DNA from: Triglochin maritima | Lineage: Eukaryota; Streptophyta; Magnoliopsida; Alismatales; Juncaginaceae | DNA: 64,000 bases | Direction of reading: 5' to 3' | Assembly (NCBI GenBank): GCA_963682175.1 | Contig: OY821775.1 | Location: 5,394,001-5,458,000 of the forward strand | Part shown: piece by piece, positions 34,577 to 44,728 of the stretch | How positions within the stretch are numbered: position 1 is the first letter of the stretch | Layout: each line of letters opens with the position of its first letter | Translations under genes and position numbers: made by a program | The notes under the pieces: generated by a model | What the model was told of the DNA's origin: nothing | Seen by the model: only the letters and a program-made list of their open reading frames with translations | Databases searched by the model: none

Positions 34577-35564
34577 TGCTTTCATTGTGTTGTGACTGTA
34601 ATATACATCTTTCCACTATAGTATCCACTGAGCTTAAGTTTGAGGCTTTGTGTGTTAAATTTTGTTGTTAGTCTAGAAGTACTCGTCAACATCATTTCCT
34701 TGTTGTCTTCTATAGCATCTCACGACACCGATCGGTTCGTCGAATTATTCTGCAGTTTACCAACAAAGGAAGCATGACTTCTGTAAGATGCTTGATTATT
34801 ACAAGGATGACTTCCAAATATATTTTCAGTTGAATTCCCATAAAATTGCTACTCTTGGTGGAAAATATGCTACCTAGTAGTGTGAATTTTTAATTGCTTC
34901 TCATTCACCATTTGGTTTTGCTGTTTTGGAGATTAATCGTCGATTTATGTGTCTCCCTTGCTCTTTCTTGTATTGATAAAAATGTACTGGTAACCACATT
35001 TCAGTGGTTCAATGGGTTATGCAGTCGTTTCGTTAAATTCACATTTCATTTGATTCAGTCATTCCATAAATTAGGTTGCGTTTGGTTTGAGAAGATGTTG
35101 CTATTTCCTCAATCCAAGGGGGTGAAAGTTAGTTTCTTCATCTATGAACTATGATGCTATCTTCTTAGTAAGAGACTAAGAGATATCCATTCGGTGGATA
35201 CGCATAGTAGGAACTAGGGATGTATGGTGATACATGTTAGCAAAATACACGAGGCTTTCACTATTTTGGAAGTGCAGTTCTCACACTTTCAGGTCATTAA
35301 CCTGCAAACCATTGACACCCTTAATGAGTTACTTCTCATTAATATCTAAACATCATTTAACTTCTCAAATTTTAGATCTTTATACAGTTTATAGAATAAC
35401 CAAGTCAACTACATTAATCTAGCAAAGTGAATCGCATTTAGAAATGCAGTTGGAAAAAAATTCAACAAAAAACATTTTAAAAGCACAATCCAATTAACCC
35501 AGACGGATCTTGCATTGTGGACAAAAACGGATCCTTTGAATCCTTCCGTCCTCTCCAACCACAA
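34577..35564. other. 3' UTR of the Vma12-like gene and intergenic
   Basis: Nothing else coding is supported. The last part is the promoter and 5' UTR of the PPR gene. Confidence 0.4.
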
Positions 35565-37313
35565 ATGGTCCCGCCCGCCTTACCCCGCCGTCTCCCCGAC
35601 CTCGACCGCCTCGTCCGGCGGCGCTGCCAATCTCCGACCCTCACCCTCCCCTCAACCCTATCTCTCCTCCAATCCCTCCTCCGCCACTCCATCCCACCCC
35701 CCTCCATCCACACCCTCAACCTCCTCCTCTCCAGACTCCAAACCCTAGGCCACCACCAAACCCTCCTCTCCCACCTCCCCTCCTCTCCTAACCTCCGCAC
35801 CCACGCCCTCGCCGCCCACTCCCTCTGCCGTCTCGGCCGCCCTGAAGCCGCCTTCGCCGTCGTCTCCTCCCTCCTCAAGCGCGGCTTCAGACCCAATACC
35901 GTCATCCTCACCTCCCTCGTAGATGGATTGTGGTCTCAAGGTAGGGTTGGAGATGCCGTCGAGCTGTTCGAGAGAATGCCGAGGTTGGGGTGCGCGAGGA
36001 ATGTGGTCGCGCACGGGGCGATGATCAAGGGATTCGTTAGGAATGGGATGATGAGTGAGGCGATTGAGTTGCATCGGAGGATGGATGGGCATGGGGAGGG
36101 TTGTAGGCCGAATTTGATTACTTATAATACGATTGTCGATGGGTTATGTAAGGTGGGTGATTTCAAAGGGGCTTTGGAGGTGTTCGAGGAAATGGCGATG
36201 AGAGGGGTTTCACCGGATGTCAAGACTTACACGAGTTTTGCGTGTGCATTTGCGGATTTGGGGCGGTGCAAGGAGGCTGTCGGGATTGTTATGAAGATGG
36301 TTGAGTGTGGGATTCACCCGAGTTCCATGACGTTGGGTGTTTTGATGGATTTGTTGTGTAAACAGGGGAGGATTGACGAGGCACGGAGGTTGTTGGATAC
36401 GGTGTCTGAAGAAAGTTGTAAACTGGATGTGGTGTCTTATAGTGTCTTGATGCAAGGGTATTGTGTTGCTGGTCGAGTGGACGAGGCATGTAAGGTTTTT
36501 GAGTTGATGAAAGTGAAGGGTGTCGACCCAGATCTCCATTGCTATAGCATTTTGATTAATGGGCATTGCAAGAATAAGAAAACCGATGAAGCTATGGATC
36601 TATTAAGGGAACTGCAGACAAAAGAAATGACGCCTAATGTTGTCATTTACAACTCTATACTCAATGAATTGTGTCAGGCTTGTAAAATCGATGACGTTGA
36701 AAGACTCTTGGACGAGATGATAAACAAGAAAATCTGTCGAAATGTTTCCACGTATAATTCCTTAATCTGTGGTTTTTGCAGCTTGGGCTACTGGAAGGAA
36801 GCTGTAACTTTCTTTTGTGAAATGGTAGATCGAAAAATCGTCCCTAACGTGATAACATTTAGCTCATTCATTGATTCTCTATGCAAAAATAAGTTCCCCA
36901 AAGAAGCACATTCACTGTTGGAAAGGATGATCCGTTTGGGAGTGGAACCAGATGTTGTTGCTTATAGCTCTCTCATGGATGGGTATTGTTTGGTACAACA
37001 GATGGATAAAGCTGTGAGACTTTTTTATTGCATGATTGGCAGGGGCATTAAACCGGATCCTGTCTGTTATACTATTTTGATTAAGGGATACTGCAGCAAC
37101 CAAGATCTGGATACGGCTATTAGTCTTTTCTGGGAGATTCCTAAGAATGGATTGATTCCCGATTCTGTTACTATCAGTACTTTGCTAATGTGCCTGTCCC
37201 AGAACGGTAGAGCTGCCGATGCTCATGAGCTACATGATAAGATATGTTATCATGGTCTTTGCTCGGATTCAACCTCATACTCAGCTTTATTTGATGGTGT
37301 CCAGAAAACTTGA
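35565..37313 (+). CDS. P-class pentatricopeptide repeat (PPR) protein, C-terminus possibly frameshifted
   Basis: A single exon encodes 582 residues. I chose the first in-frame ATG (MVPPALPRR) because the open frame upstream starts only at GTG. About 13-14 tandem 35-residue PPR motifs follow a Pro/Leu/Arg-rich N-terminus, with typical helix-A strings such as NLITYNTIVDGLCKVG, NVVIYNSILNELCQ and DVVAYSSLMDGYC. No E or DYW domain is present, so this is P class. PPR proteins bind organelle RNA, one base per repeat, and act in mitochondria or plastids; the N-terminus could be a targeting peptide. The final motif is cut at YSALFDGVQKT, while the next helix (RKLDEALCIG) continues in the +1 frame, which suggests a recent one-base indel. 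The first 330 bp are markedly C-rich on this strand. Confidence 0.9.
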   Translation: MVPPALPRRLPDLDRLVRRRCQSPTLTLPSTLSLLQSLLRHSIPPPSIHTLNLLLSRLQTLGHHQTLLSHLPSSPNLRTHALAAHSLCRLGRPEAAFAVVSSLLKRGFRPNTVILTSLVDGLWSQGRVGDAVELFERMPRLGCARNVVAHGAMIKGFVRNGMMSEAIELHRRMDGHGEGCRPNLITYNTIVDGLCKVGDFKGALEVFEEMAMRGVSPDVKTYTSFACAFADLGRCKEAVGIVMKMVECGIHPSSMTLGVLMDLLCKQGRIDEARRLLDTVSEESCKLDVVSYSVLMQGYCVAGRVDEACKVFELMKVKGVDPDLHCYSILINGHCKNKKTDEAMDLLRELQTKEMTPNVVIYNSILNELCQACKIDDVERLLDEMINKKICRNVSTYNSLICGFCSLGYWKEAVTFFCEMVDRKIVPNVITFSSFIDSLCKNKFPKEAHSLLERMIRLGVEPDVVAYSSLMDGYCLVQQMDKAVRLFYCMIGRGIKPDPVCYTILIKGYCSNQDLDTAISLFWEIPKNGLIPDSVTISTLLMCLSQNGRAADAHELHDKICYHGLCSDSTSYSALFDGVQKT

Positions 37314-38616
37314 TGAAGCGCTGTGTATTGGAACTTTTCTGACAATTCTACACTTACTGTTGATTACAGCTTGGACTTTGATTTGCATGTCATTGGTGGG
37401 TGAATCCCTTGGATTGTAGCATATCACCCTGCTGACTAATTCTTCCATAAACAGAGGGCTGATTATATCATAAAATTGCTTAGGCCCTGTGAACAAAATA
37501 CCATCAGTTAAAAGAGGTCGAGGAGACGCTGACAAGGTCTTCGTAGAAACAGAATAATAAAGGCTAATTTTATTTCTCAAGGTTGCATAAATAAAATTCC
37601 GATTGGCCATTTTATTTGGTGAAATTGCTATGTTGGAAGCTTCTGAAAGAAGTTGATATTGGAGCATACTGCCGTATCACTTTCTAAGCTTGGAAACCAG
37701 GCCACATAAGGTATGTTCCGACTTTTCTTTGAACTCGTGCTATAATGTATAACACTGAGGCATTTGCTTTTCATGACAATTTTAGGTTTTAATGATTGGG
37801 CCAAGCATGACACAGATATTTGAATAAGCTCAGCACATTCTTTGTATTCAGGAGTTTGTAATTAGCTAAAAGAGGTGTTTTATCTTTTTTCAGTGTTCTC
37901 ATATTGCAAGAATATGTCTTTGTGCATAGACTACATTGTTAGCAGAATGCATGTCACCTCTGAGAAAGTCAAGTAGGGAATATTTTCCGATGGCAAGAAA
38001 TTTTATCAGGCTTAATTCAGTTTTCATCAGAAAAACTAGATTAACAGAAAAATGATTGGACAGTCAAAATGATGCAAATTTTTAATTTGAAGTGTTACCA
38101 TTAGTCTACTACGTCAAATTTTGTTAATACGATCACCATTTGGTAATATCTTGAACCAAATGGTATATTCATTGCAGGATTCAAGTATCTGATGTTGTTT
38201 AGCTTTTTACTCAGATATACCAGAAGATGTTTTTCTCCACGGTAGAGCTCAAATGGTACCTATTCACCGGGAAGTGATTTTCATGTTAGTTGACTAACTT
38301 CTAAAATTCTTGCAGAACATGCCACTCAGAGGAATCACTTTAAAAAATGATCATGTCTGCATATCTAGTTTTAGAGTATGGCTCCCCTCAAAGCAAAGAA
38401 GGTGGAATTTTCTCTGCAAATGTGGACTCCTGTTCCTAACAATCGAGCTTGGGTGCAAACCTTACTTTTGCGGAGCAATTCTGGTGTGCTCTTTGTTATT
38501 TGGCTTGATCATGGTTACTCAATTTGCAAAGTTGTGGCATTTTACGAGTTTTAAGCATGTTTAATATGTTTCTTCAAAGCGTTTTCCCCCCACTGTATTT
38601 AACTCTTTTGTAAGAT
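37314..38616. other. 3' region of the PPR gene and intergenic
   Basis: The first 106 bp (to 37419) still encode PPR-like sequence in the +1 frame (see the PPR entry). No other gene supported. Confidence 0.45.
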
Positions 38617-38912
38617 ATATCTTTTGGAAAACGATTAGCGGACGCTAGCGTTCGGGACGCGCGCTTATGTGGTCAGCCCAGTCAGCAGACGCGTTTGAGT
38701 TGGCAGTCTCCACAGAAAAAGTTTATTTTTTATTTTATTCCTCGTTTCGTACAAATGTCTACATCCCTCCATCCCTCATTAATGCGTCTCAAATCACTCA
38801 TTTTCCATGAACATTTTGGCTCTCCTACACAGCACAAGAGACTTGTTATAAATCTCAACATGCGTCTTCCTTTTTCTTCCCTTCTCTTCTGTGGTCCTAC
38901 CTCTGTGCTTTG

Positions 38913-39146
38913 ATGGAAATCGTTCATGTGTCTTTCCAAGTGGAGCAGCCGACAAACGTTCCTAAGGAGGGGATGTTTTTCCCCTCTTTCGAAGAAGCCC
39001 AAACATTTTACGTTGCTTATGCCGATTCTTGTGGTTTTTGTGTTAAGAAAAGGCATCACACCCGTTTGTTTGCTACCTCTGGGTCAGGTGTTAATGTGTT
39101 GGAACGAGATGCAATGGTGTCAAAGCTTCCGAGGATTTTGGCGTGA
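38913..39146 (+). pseudogene. FAR1 DNA-binding-domain fragment
   Basis: The 77-residue frame has VPKEGMFFPSFEEAQTFYVA, then YADSCGFCVKKRHHTR, the start of the FAR1 (FHY3/FAR1-type WRKY-GCM1 zinc-finger) domain, with the usual P-x-x-G-M-x-F and G-F-x-V-x-K spacing. The zinc-ligand Cys and His residues at the far end, and the MULE transposase and SWIM domains, are absent. FAR1-type proteins derive from MULE transposases, so this is best read as the 5' end of the ancestral element's transposase. Confidence 0.75.
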
Positions 39147-39177
39147 TGTTCTACTGTTAAAAGTTCAATCAGAAAGT

Positions 39178-39310
39178 TCTATGCTTTTGCGTATAATTCC
39201 ACATATACAACAAACAAGACCAAAGTCATCCTTAAGAATGTAGGAATGATCACATTCTTCTTCATTTTCTTCATGTACAGCAGTTGTATGTCTGTTCGGA
39301 ATAAGAAGTC
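39178..39310. repeat. Direct duplication inside the MULE, copy 1 (copy 2 at 39554-39686)
   Basis: The segment from CTATGCTTTTGCGT to CAGTTGTATGTC and the first minisatellite units recurs at 39554-39686 with about 95% identity by eye. Some internal reshuffling of the element must have occurred. Confidence 0.8.
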
Positions 39311-39660
39311 AATCTGTTCGGAATATGTTGTGTGTCTGTTCGGAATAAGAAGTATGTCTGTTCGGATTAAGTGGTGTGTATGTTCAGAATACTTTCTGTT
39401 CCATTTCTGCACAAATTTTCAACATAATCTGGACAAACATTTTACATAAACTGGACAAACTTTTTACATAAACAAGACAAGTTTTCTACATAAACAAGAC
39501 AATCTTTCTACATAAATAATACAAACTTTCTGTTCCGTTTCTGGACACACTTTCTATGCTTTTGCGTGTAATACCACATATACAACAAACAAGACCAAAG
39601 TCATCCTTAAAAATGTAGGAATGATCACATTCTTCTTCATTTTCTTCATGTATAACAGTT

Positions 39661-40212
39661 GTATGTCAGTTCGGAATAAGAAGTCTATCTGTTCGGAATA
39701 TGTTGTGTGTCTGTTCGGATTAAGTTGTGCGTCTGTTCGGAATAAGAAGTCTGTCTGTTCGGAATATGTTGTGTGTCTGTTCGGAATAAGAAGTCTGTCT
39801 GTTTGGATTAAGTTGTGCGTCTGTTCGGAATAAGAAGTCTGTCTGTTTAGATTAAGTTGTGCGTCTGTTCGGAATAAGAAGTCTGTCTGTTCGGAATATG
39901 TTGTGTGTCTGTTCGGATTAAGTTGTGTGTCTGTTCGGATTAAGTTGTGCGTCTGTTCGGAATAAGAAGTCTGTCTGTTCGGAATATGTTGTTTGTCTGT
40001 TCGGAATATGTTGTGTGTCTGTTCAGAATAAGAAGTCTGTCTGTTCGGAATAAGAAGTCTTTCTGTTCGGAATAAGAAGTATGTCTGTTCGGAATAAGTA
40101 GTCTGTCTGTTCGGAATATGTTGTGTGTCTGTTCGGATTAAGTTATGTGTCTGTTCGGATTAAGTTGTGTGTCTGTTTGGAATATGTTGTGTGTCTGTTT
40201 GGATTAAGTTGA
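39661..40212. repeat. 22-bp minisatellite, about 25 units
   Basis: The unit reads GTCTGTTCGGAATAAGAAGT or GTCTGTTCGGAATATGTTGT or GTCTGTTCGGATTAAGTTGT plus two bases. A short cluster of four to five units also lies at 39287-39392. The three main unit types alternate in higher-order patterns. The array lies wholly inside the MULE. Confidence 0.9.
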
Positions 40213-40762
40213 TTCAACCTAAAAGTTAAAAATAATATTTTATTATGATAAGTCTGGACTCTGCACGAATAAAGGGTCTGCACGCTGTCCTAGGGTCTGC
40301 ACTATCTGTGTATTGGGAAAAGAATCGTTCAACCTAAAGAACCGGCGTTTTTAAGAAGACCAAAGCACGTGAAGAGAAATTTTGCTGACTGGACGCTGAC
40401 TCAACACGTCCACGTAAGGCGCGTCCGTGACGCCCGCGTCCGTGTATAAGGACTCATATCTTTTTATGACATTGGCACCGTCCTAGACTTCTAGCCTTCT
40501 AGGCTCCTTGCTGTAGTATGCCCTTCTGCACTCCAAAATAAGGAAGCACTATTTTCTTTTTCTTTTTTTTGGAATTAAGCACCATCTGCTGGTACTTGAG
40601 AATTCATCCCAAAGGTTCGAGTGTTATGTTGAAGCATTGTTTAGTGAATGTTTTCTTATGCACACACTGTCATTCGCATATTCTCCTAATACTGGTGTTC
40701 CTTTAGCACTGGTAATCCCTCTACGAATTTCTGATGCGTAAAACATTCCATCCTTCACCTGA

Positions 40763-41241
40763 GACCATCACTAACCATGACCTGGACGACCCGGTCATCA
40801 GCTTTCTCTCTCTTCCACATCAGCTTTCTCTCTCTTCCACATCAGTTTTCTATTTCCTCAACCTACTTTCTTCTCTTTCCTATACTATTCACATCTTAAC
40901 CACAACCCAACACAACTCACAACAACCTATCTCTCTCCTCCACATCATTTCGGGGTCCATCTTGATAAAAATTTAAAAAATATAAAAAAATTCTAAAAAA
41001 TCAAAACAATTATAAAACGTATTTTCGGAAAAAAAAATTAAAAAAACTCAAACAAAAAATTTAAAAAATCAAAACAAAAACAAAAAAAAAATCAAAAAAT
41101 CAAAAAATAATAAAATATTTGATGACCAGGTCGTCGACCCGGTCATCTTCGACCGAAGTTTTTGAGCGTGAAAAAAGCTTTTTTCAAGGTAACTCTCACG
41201 ACCTCTCACGACCGAAGGAAAATCCCTGTTAAGGGATGCCC
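40763..41241. mobile_element. 479-bp Tourist-like MITE with TGA target site
   Basis: It begins GACCATCACTAACCATGACC and ends CCCTGTTAAGGGATGCCC, with TGA on both sides (40760-40762 and 41242-41244). Ends are imperfect inverted repeats. It contains repeated ATCAGCTTTCTCTC units and long A-runs. Same family as 26341-26788. Confidence 0.83.
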
Positions 41242-41244
41242 TGA

Positions 41245-41864
41245 AGAGCATATCTATTGTCATCTGTCATGAGTGATTCAAATTAACAATCAATTATCTT
41301 CAACTTGTTTTGCAGCTTATCTAAAATCCAAGTAGATGCTCAAACTCAAGTTGATAGTTAACCAAAACCCCTCCACTAGGTGCATTAGTTTGGTGGGAGT
41401 AGTTTTTGATTAACAATTTTTTTTAATGATCTAGAATTTTTCGACATTCGTTTAGGATAGATAGGTAGGTTGCGATTACAAACTCGAGACAGTCTTAATA
41501 CTGTTTCATTAGAACGTATTTGCGTTAAATAAAGTATTTTGGTATACACAGCAGGATGATACGGTACAATCCAACTCAGACGTTGTAACCTAACTCAGAC
41601 CAATTAACTCGCCTGCGTCAGGGGTTAACCGTGTGCTTTCTGCTTAAACTAATTGGATGACCGTACAAACTACAAACCAACGGCCAGATGCGATCCAAGT
41701 GTACCTCTCCTAGACAAACTTCCCACGTGTCAACACTTCACTGGCCAACACCATATCCAAGAAATATTTCGGATAAGACTGTCGGCGAACCAAACCGGAG
41801 CACGACCAAGCTCGCCACCGACACCTCCAAAACCCTAATCTCCAACTCCCAAACCCCTTCCACC
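41245..41864. other. Intergenic, promoter of the gene at 41865
   Basis: No gene supported. The last part is probably 5' UTR. Confidence 0.4.
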
Positions 41865-42231
41865 ATGGAATCCGGCATCCCCAACCTCCTGATCCGCACC
41901 GTCGCCGACTCCCCCGACTCCCCCTTCTCCCCCAAAGACCCCTCCACCGACCACGACCACTACTCCGCCTTGTCCTTCCGGAAGGGCTCCAACGGCGGCG
42001 GAGGGAGCCCGCTTTCGCTTTCCCCCAAGTCCCTTCACCTGGTGGTGAAGGAGAGGAAGGAGACGTCCCCGAAAGGGATTAGTTCTCGATCGGGGTCGTT
42101 TAAAGGGTGGGATGATGTGGGAAAGGACGAGGTGGAGGGTGGTGGGCAGATGGAGAGGAGTCGGGTTCTTAGTCTTGGGAGTTGGACTGATGATGTTGGG
42201 AAAGGGGAGTTTGACGAAGATCTAGGGCAAG
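41865..42231 (+). CDS. First exon of an unrecognised Ser/Pro/Gly-rich protein
   Basis: From the ATG at 41865 the exon encodes about 122 residues (MESGIPNLLIRTVADSPDSP onward), rich in Ser, Pro, Gly and charged residues, with SPLSLSPKSLHLVVKERKE in the middle and an acidic end (DEDLGQ). A good donor (CAAG/GTATGT) follows at 42232. Upstream sequence has C-rich 5' UTR character. Candidate later exons are 43240-43323 (FEMDGGEQGTSGFKGVAAAP) and 44643-44728 (after TTGCAG; DGKEVVPCKQKPVDKTYVVM then a hydrophobic end and stop), each in frame with the phase-1 donor. The intervening sequence holds a LINE and a foldback element. I do not recognise the family and cannot fix the exon chain. Confidence 0.55.
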
Positions 42232-42302
42232 GTATGTGGGTTTTGTTTTTTTTTAAATAAAAAAAGGTTTCTTTTTTTTTGTGAAGGGATTATTTATGTG
42301 TT

Positions 42303-43197
42303 TTTTTAGTAAAAGTAGATTTATAAAATCGTCGGGCTATGGAACCACAACCCACGATTGCGAAATTCAGAGTTCTAAAAGCAGAGCGAGAAACAAAACA
42401 AACCCAACAAAAAGAGGCGTTCACTAAGCAAAAACCAACAAAGACATGTGAGCACCTCAAAAACAAACAACAAGAGACCAAGCAGTACACGAAAGTTCCA
42501 CGATCAATCAAGAACACCAATCATGCAACAAGGTTTAGCTCCCCAGGTTGCCCGGAGTGGAGGTTTTCACAGCAGCCAACTCTCCTGCCGTGATTTGGCC
42601 ATTGCGAAGTCCTTCCTCTTTTTGTTGCCGAAAAGTCAAGTAATTTCGGGTGGACGAAAAGTCACATTGTTAGACAAGTGAAGCCCTGTAGTGGCCTCAC
42701 TGGTGGGGATGTCGAGGGGTATGATGGGGTCCATTTGCAACAGATTAAGCCGAGCTCTTTTCACACTCTCACTTTGGAGTGTGTCATTCTTTCGTTTTGC
42801 ACCTGCCCAAGATGGCTAAATCTGTCGAAATAAAGAGATATTATTTCTAAAGATGCGATTATTATGCTCCAACCATAGGACCCAAACAAAAGCATTTAAT
42901 AAATCATTCAAATCTTAAGTTCCTAAATTGAGTCAATTTTAAAGTCAATCGGAAGTCATAATTGCAGTTACATTCAAGATTAAGGTCTATGGTGGTAGCA
43001 CCCTCCCAAAAAAAATCGGTGAAGGGGCAAGTGAAAAAAAGCTGCTCAATCATTTCATTTATTAGACCGCACAAGGAGCATAAGGGGTCTGTGTTGATCC
43101 CTCTTTTTATCAATCTATCTTTTGTAAGGATGCGACTTTCATAGAGTAGCCAATTATGGATCTTCACTTTCAGTGGGCAATGGCTAGCCCAAATTAT
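42303..43197 (-). mobile_element. 5'-truncated L1-type LINE
   Basis: A perfect 16-bp target-site duplication GGATTATTTATGTGTT flanks the insert (42287-42302 and 43198-43213), and the tail (poly-A on the minus strand, seen as T6 at 42302-42307) lies at the left end. The minus-strand frame 42904-43190 encodes the zinc-binding C-terminus of plant LINE reverse transcriptase: CPLKVKIHNWLLYESRILTK, then DPLCSLCG and EQLFFTCPFTDFFW. Reverse transcriptase catalytic and endonuclease parts are missing, as expected for 5' truncation. Confidence 0.92.
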
Positions 43198-43390
43198 GGA
43201 TTATTTATGTGTTGGATTGATTTATTTTTTTGTGTTTTGTAAGTTTTTGAAATGGATGGAGGAGAACAAGGAACGAGTGGATTCAAGGGAGTTGCTGCTG
43301 CTCCTCTGGGAATCTCACAGGGTTGACCTTGGTCCTTGGTAACGAGCCACCTTTTCCTCTCCTGGATTTGTTCTATGGAAATATTGTTTT

Positions 43391-43916
43391 GGGTTAATTA
43401 CAGTTTGCCCACCTGAATTATGTTTTGGTATCATTTTGCCCCCTTAAAGTTTCAAAGTTAACAGTTACCTCTCTTGAGGTTTAATTTTGTAACATTTTGC
43501 CCCCTTGAACTTCAAAAACTCATTATTTAACACACATTCGACGTTTTTTTCCTATTTTTTTATTGTATCCCTAATACACTCCTAAACTTATATTTACATG
43601 AAAGTTTGGATCGAAACAGAGGTCAGATATGGTTGGAATTTGGGTCGGATTGAGTGTCAATCTGACCCAAATTCCAACCATATCCGACCTCCGTTTCGAT
43701 CTAAACTTTCACGTAAATATAGGTTTAGGAGTATATTACGGATACAAAAAAAAAGGAAAACAAACGTCAAATGTGTGTTAAATAATGAGTTTTTGAATTT
43801 CAAGGGGGCAAAATGTTACAAAATTAAACCTCAGGGGAGGTAATTGTTAACTTTGAAATTTTAAGGAGGCAAAATGATATCAAGACATAGTTCAGGGGGC
43901 AAACTGTAATTAACCC
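43391..43916. mobile_element. 526-bp foldback (long inverted repeat) MULE-type MITE
   Basis: The whole element is one near-perfect palindrome: it starts GGGTTAATTACAGTTTGCC, ends with the reverse complement, and its arms pair through a centre at about 43655 (GGGTCGGATTGAGTGTCAAT). A perfect 9-bp duplication TATTGTTTT lies at 43382-43390 and 43917-43925. No coding capacity. A transcript across it would fold into a hairpin with arms of about 255 bp. Confidence 0.95.
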
Positions 43917-44728
43917 TATTGTTTTTTATGAATTAGCTTCACTATGGTTATTAATTATGACCGAGTATCATTACTATCACTATCTTGTATTTTCTCAGAT
44001 GATGATAACATGTTTGGTTCTGTAATTAAGTTAAATTGACTATTTCTGTTGCATAAAAATAGATTTCATAGAGCACAACTTGTCTACTTTCATCAAAGTA
44101 GCTACGTTTTAGTTACCTAAATACAAAGTTCATGGAAGTTAGGCATGATATGAGAGACATGGAACATGGTTATTAATTAGCTTCACATGGAACATGATTG
44201 TGGTGACATGATAAATGCATTGCACTACCTGATTGCCACCACTTTTATTAGCTAGTAGGCTAACCACTAGAGGAGATAAAGTCAAAAATAGGTTCATGTT
44301 TTGTTCTAAATATATGATTTAAAGTTTTTTAAGACATGCAATTCAGACGCCTGCTATTTTTGGTCATTAAGCTGATATTTATAGGAATGGTTGATTGTGG
44401 TTGGTGGTGCTATCTGTGAAGGATTAATCTCCTTGATTAGTTAATACAATCTTATCTAACGTGTATAATAACATTTTTCAGTTTTTAATCTCATTAAAAC
44501 CAATCGGCTGGTTAACAGAACTTTTCATTTTGTTGGGTTTTTATGTGATGTCCAGTAGTTGAGCGGCCTAACATACTTGGTGTTTGGGGTCTTAAAATTT
44601 TCATGTGGTTCTGATATTATTTTTCTCATTTTGTGGTTGCAGATGGAAAAGAGGTCGTACCTTGCAAACAAAAACCCGTCGACAAAACTTATGTTGTTAT
44701 GGTTATACTTTATTATGTAATCAAGTAA

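Larger units (their letters stand above)
38626..40455. mobile_element. Non-autonomous Mutator-like element (MULE) with FAR1 fragment and minisatellite
   Basis: A 9-bp direct duplication ATATCTTTT lies at 38617-38625 and 40456-40464. The ends carry imperfect inverted repeats: the left reads GCGGACGCTAGCGTT and then GGACGCGCGCTTATGTGG, and the right, read on the minus strand, ACGGACGCGGGCGTC and then GGACGCGCCTTACGTGG. The interior holds a truncated FAR1-type domain (38913-39146) and a 22-bp tandem repeat array. There is no MULE transposase catalytic domain, so it is a deletion derivative. Confidence 0.78.

Noticed and set aside
39661..40212. Regularly repeated 22-bp units could suggest a CRISPR-like array
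   Set aside because: There are no unique spacers between repeats, the units are contiguous and the context is a plant MULE; it is a minisatellite.
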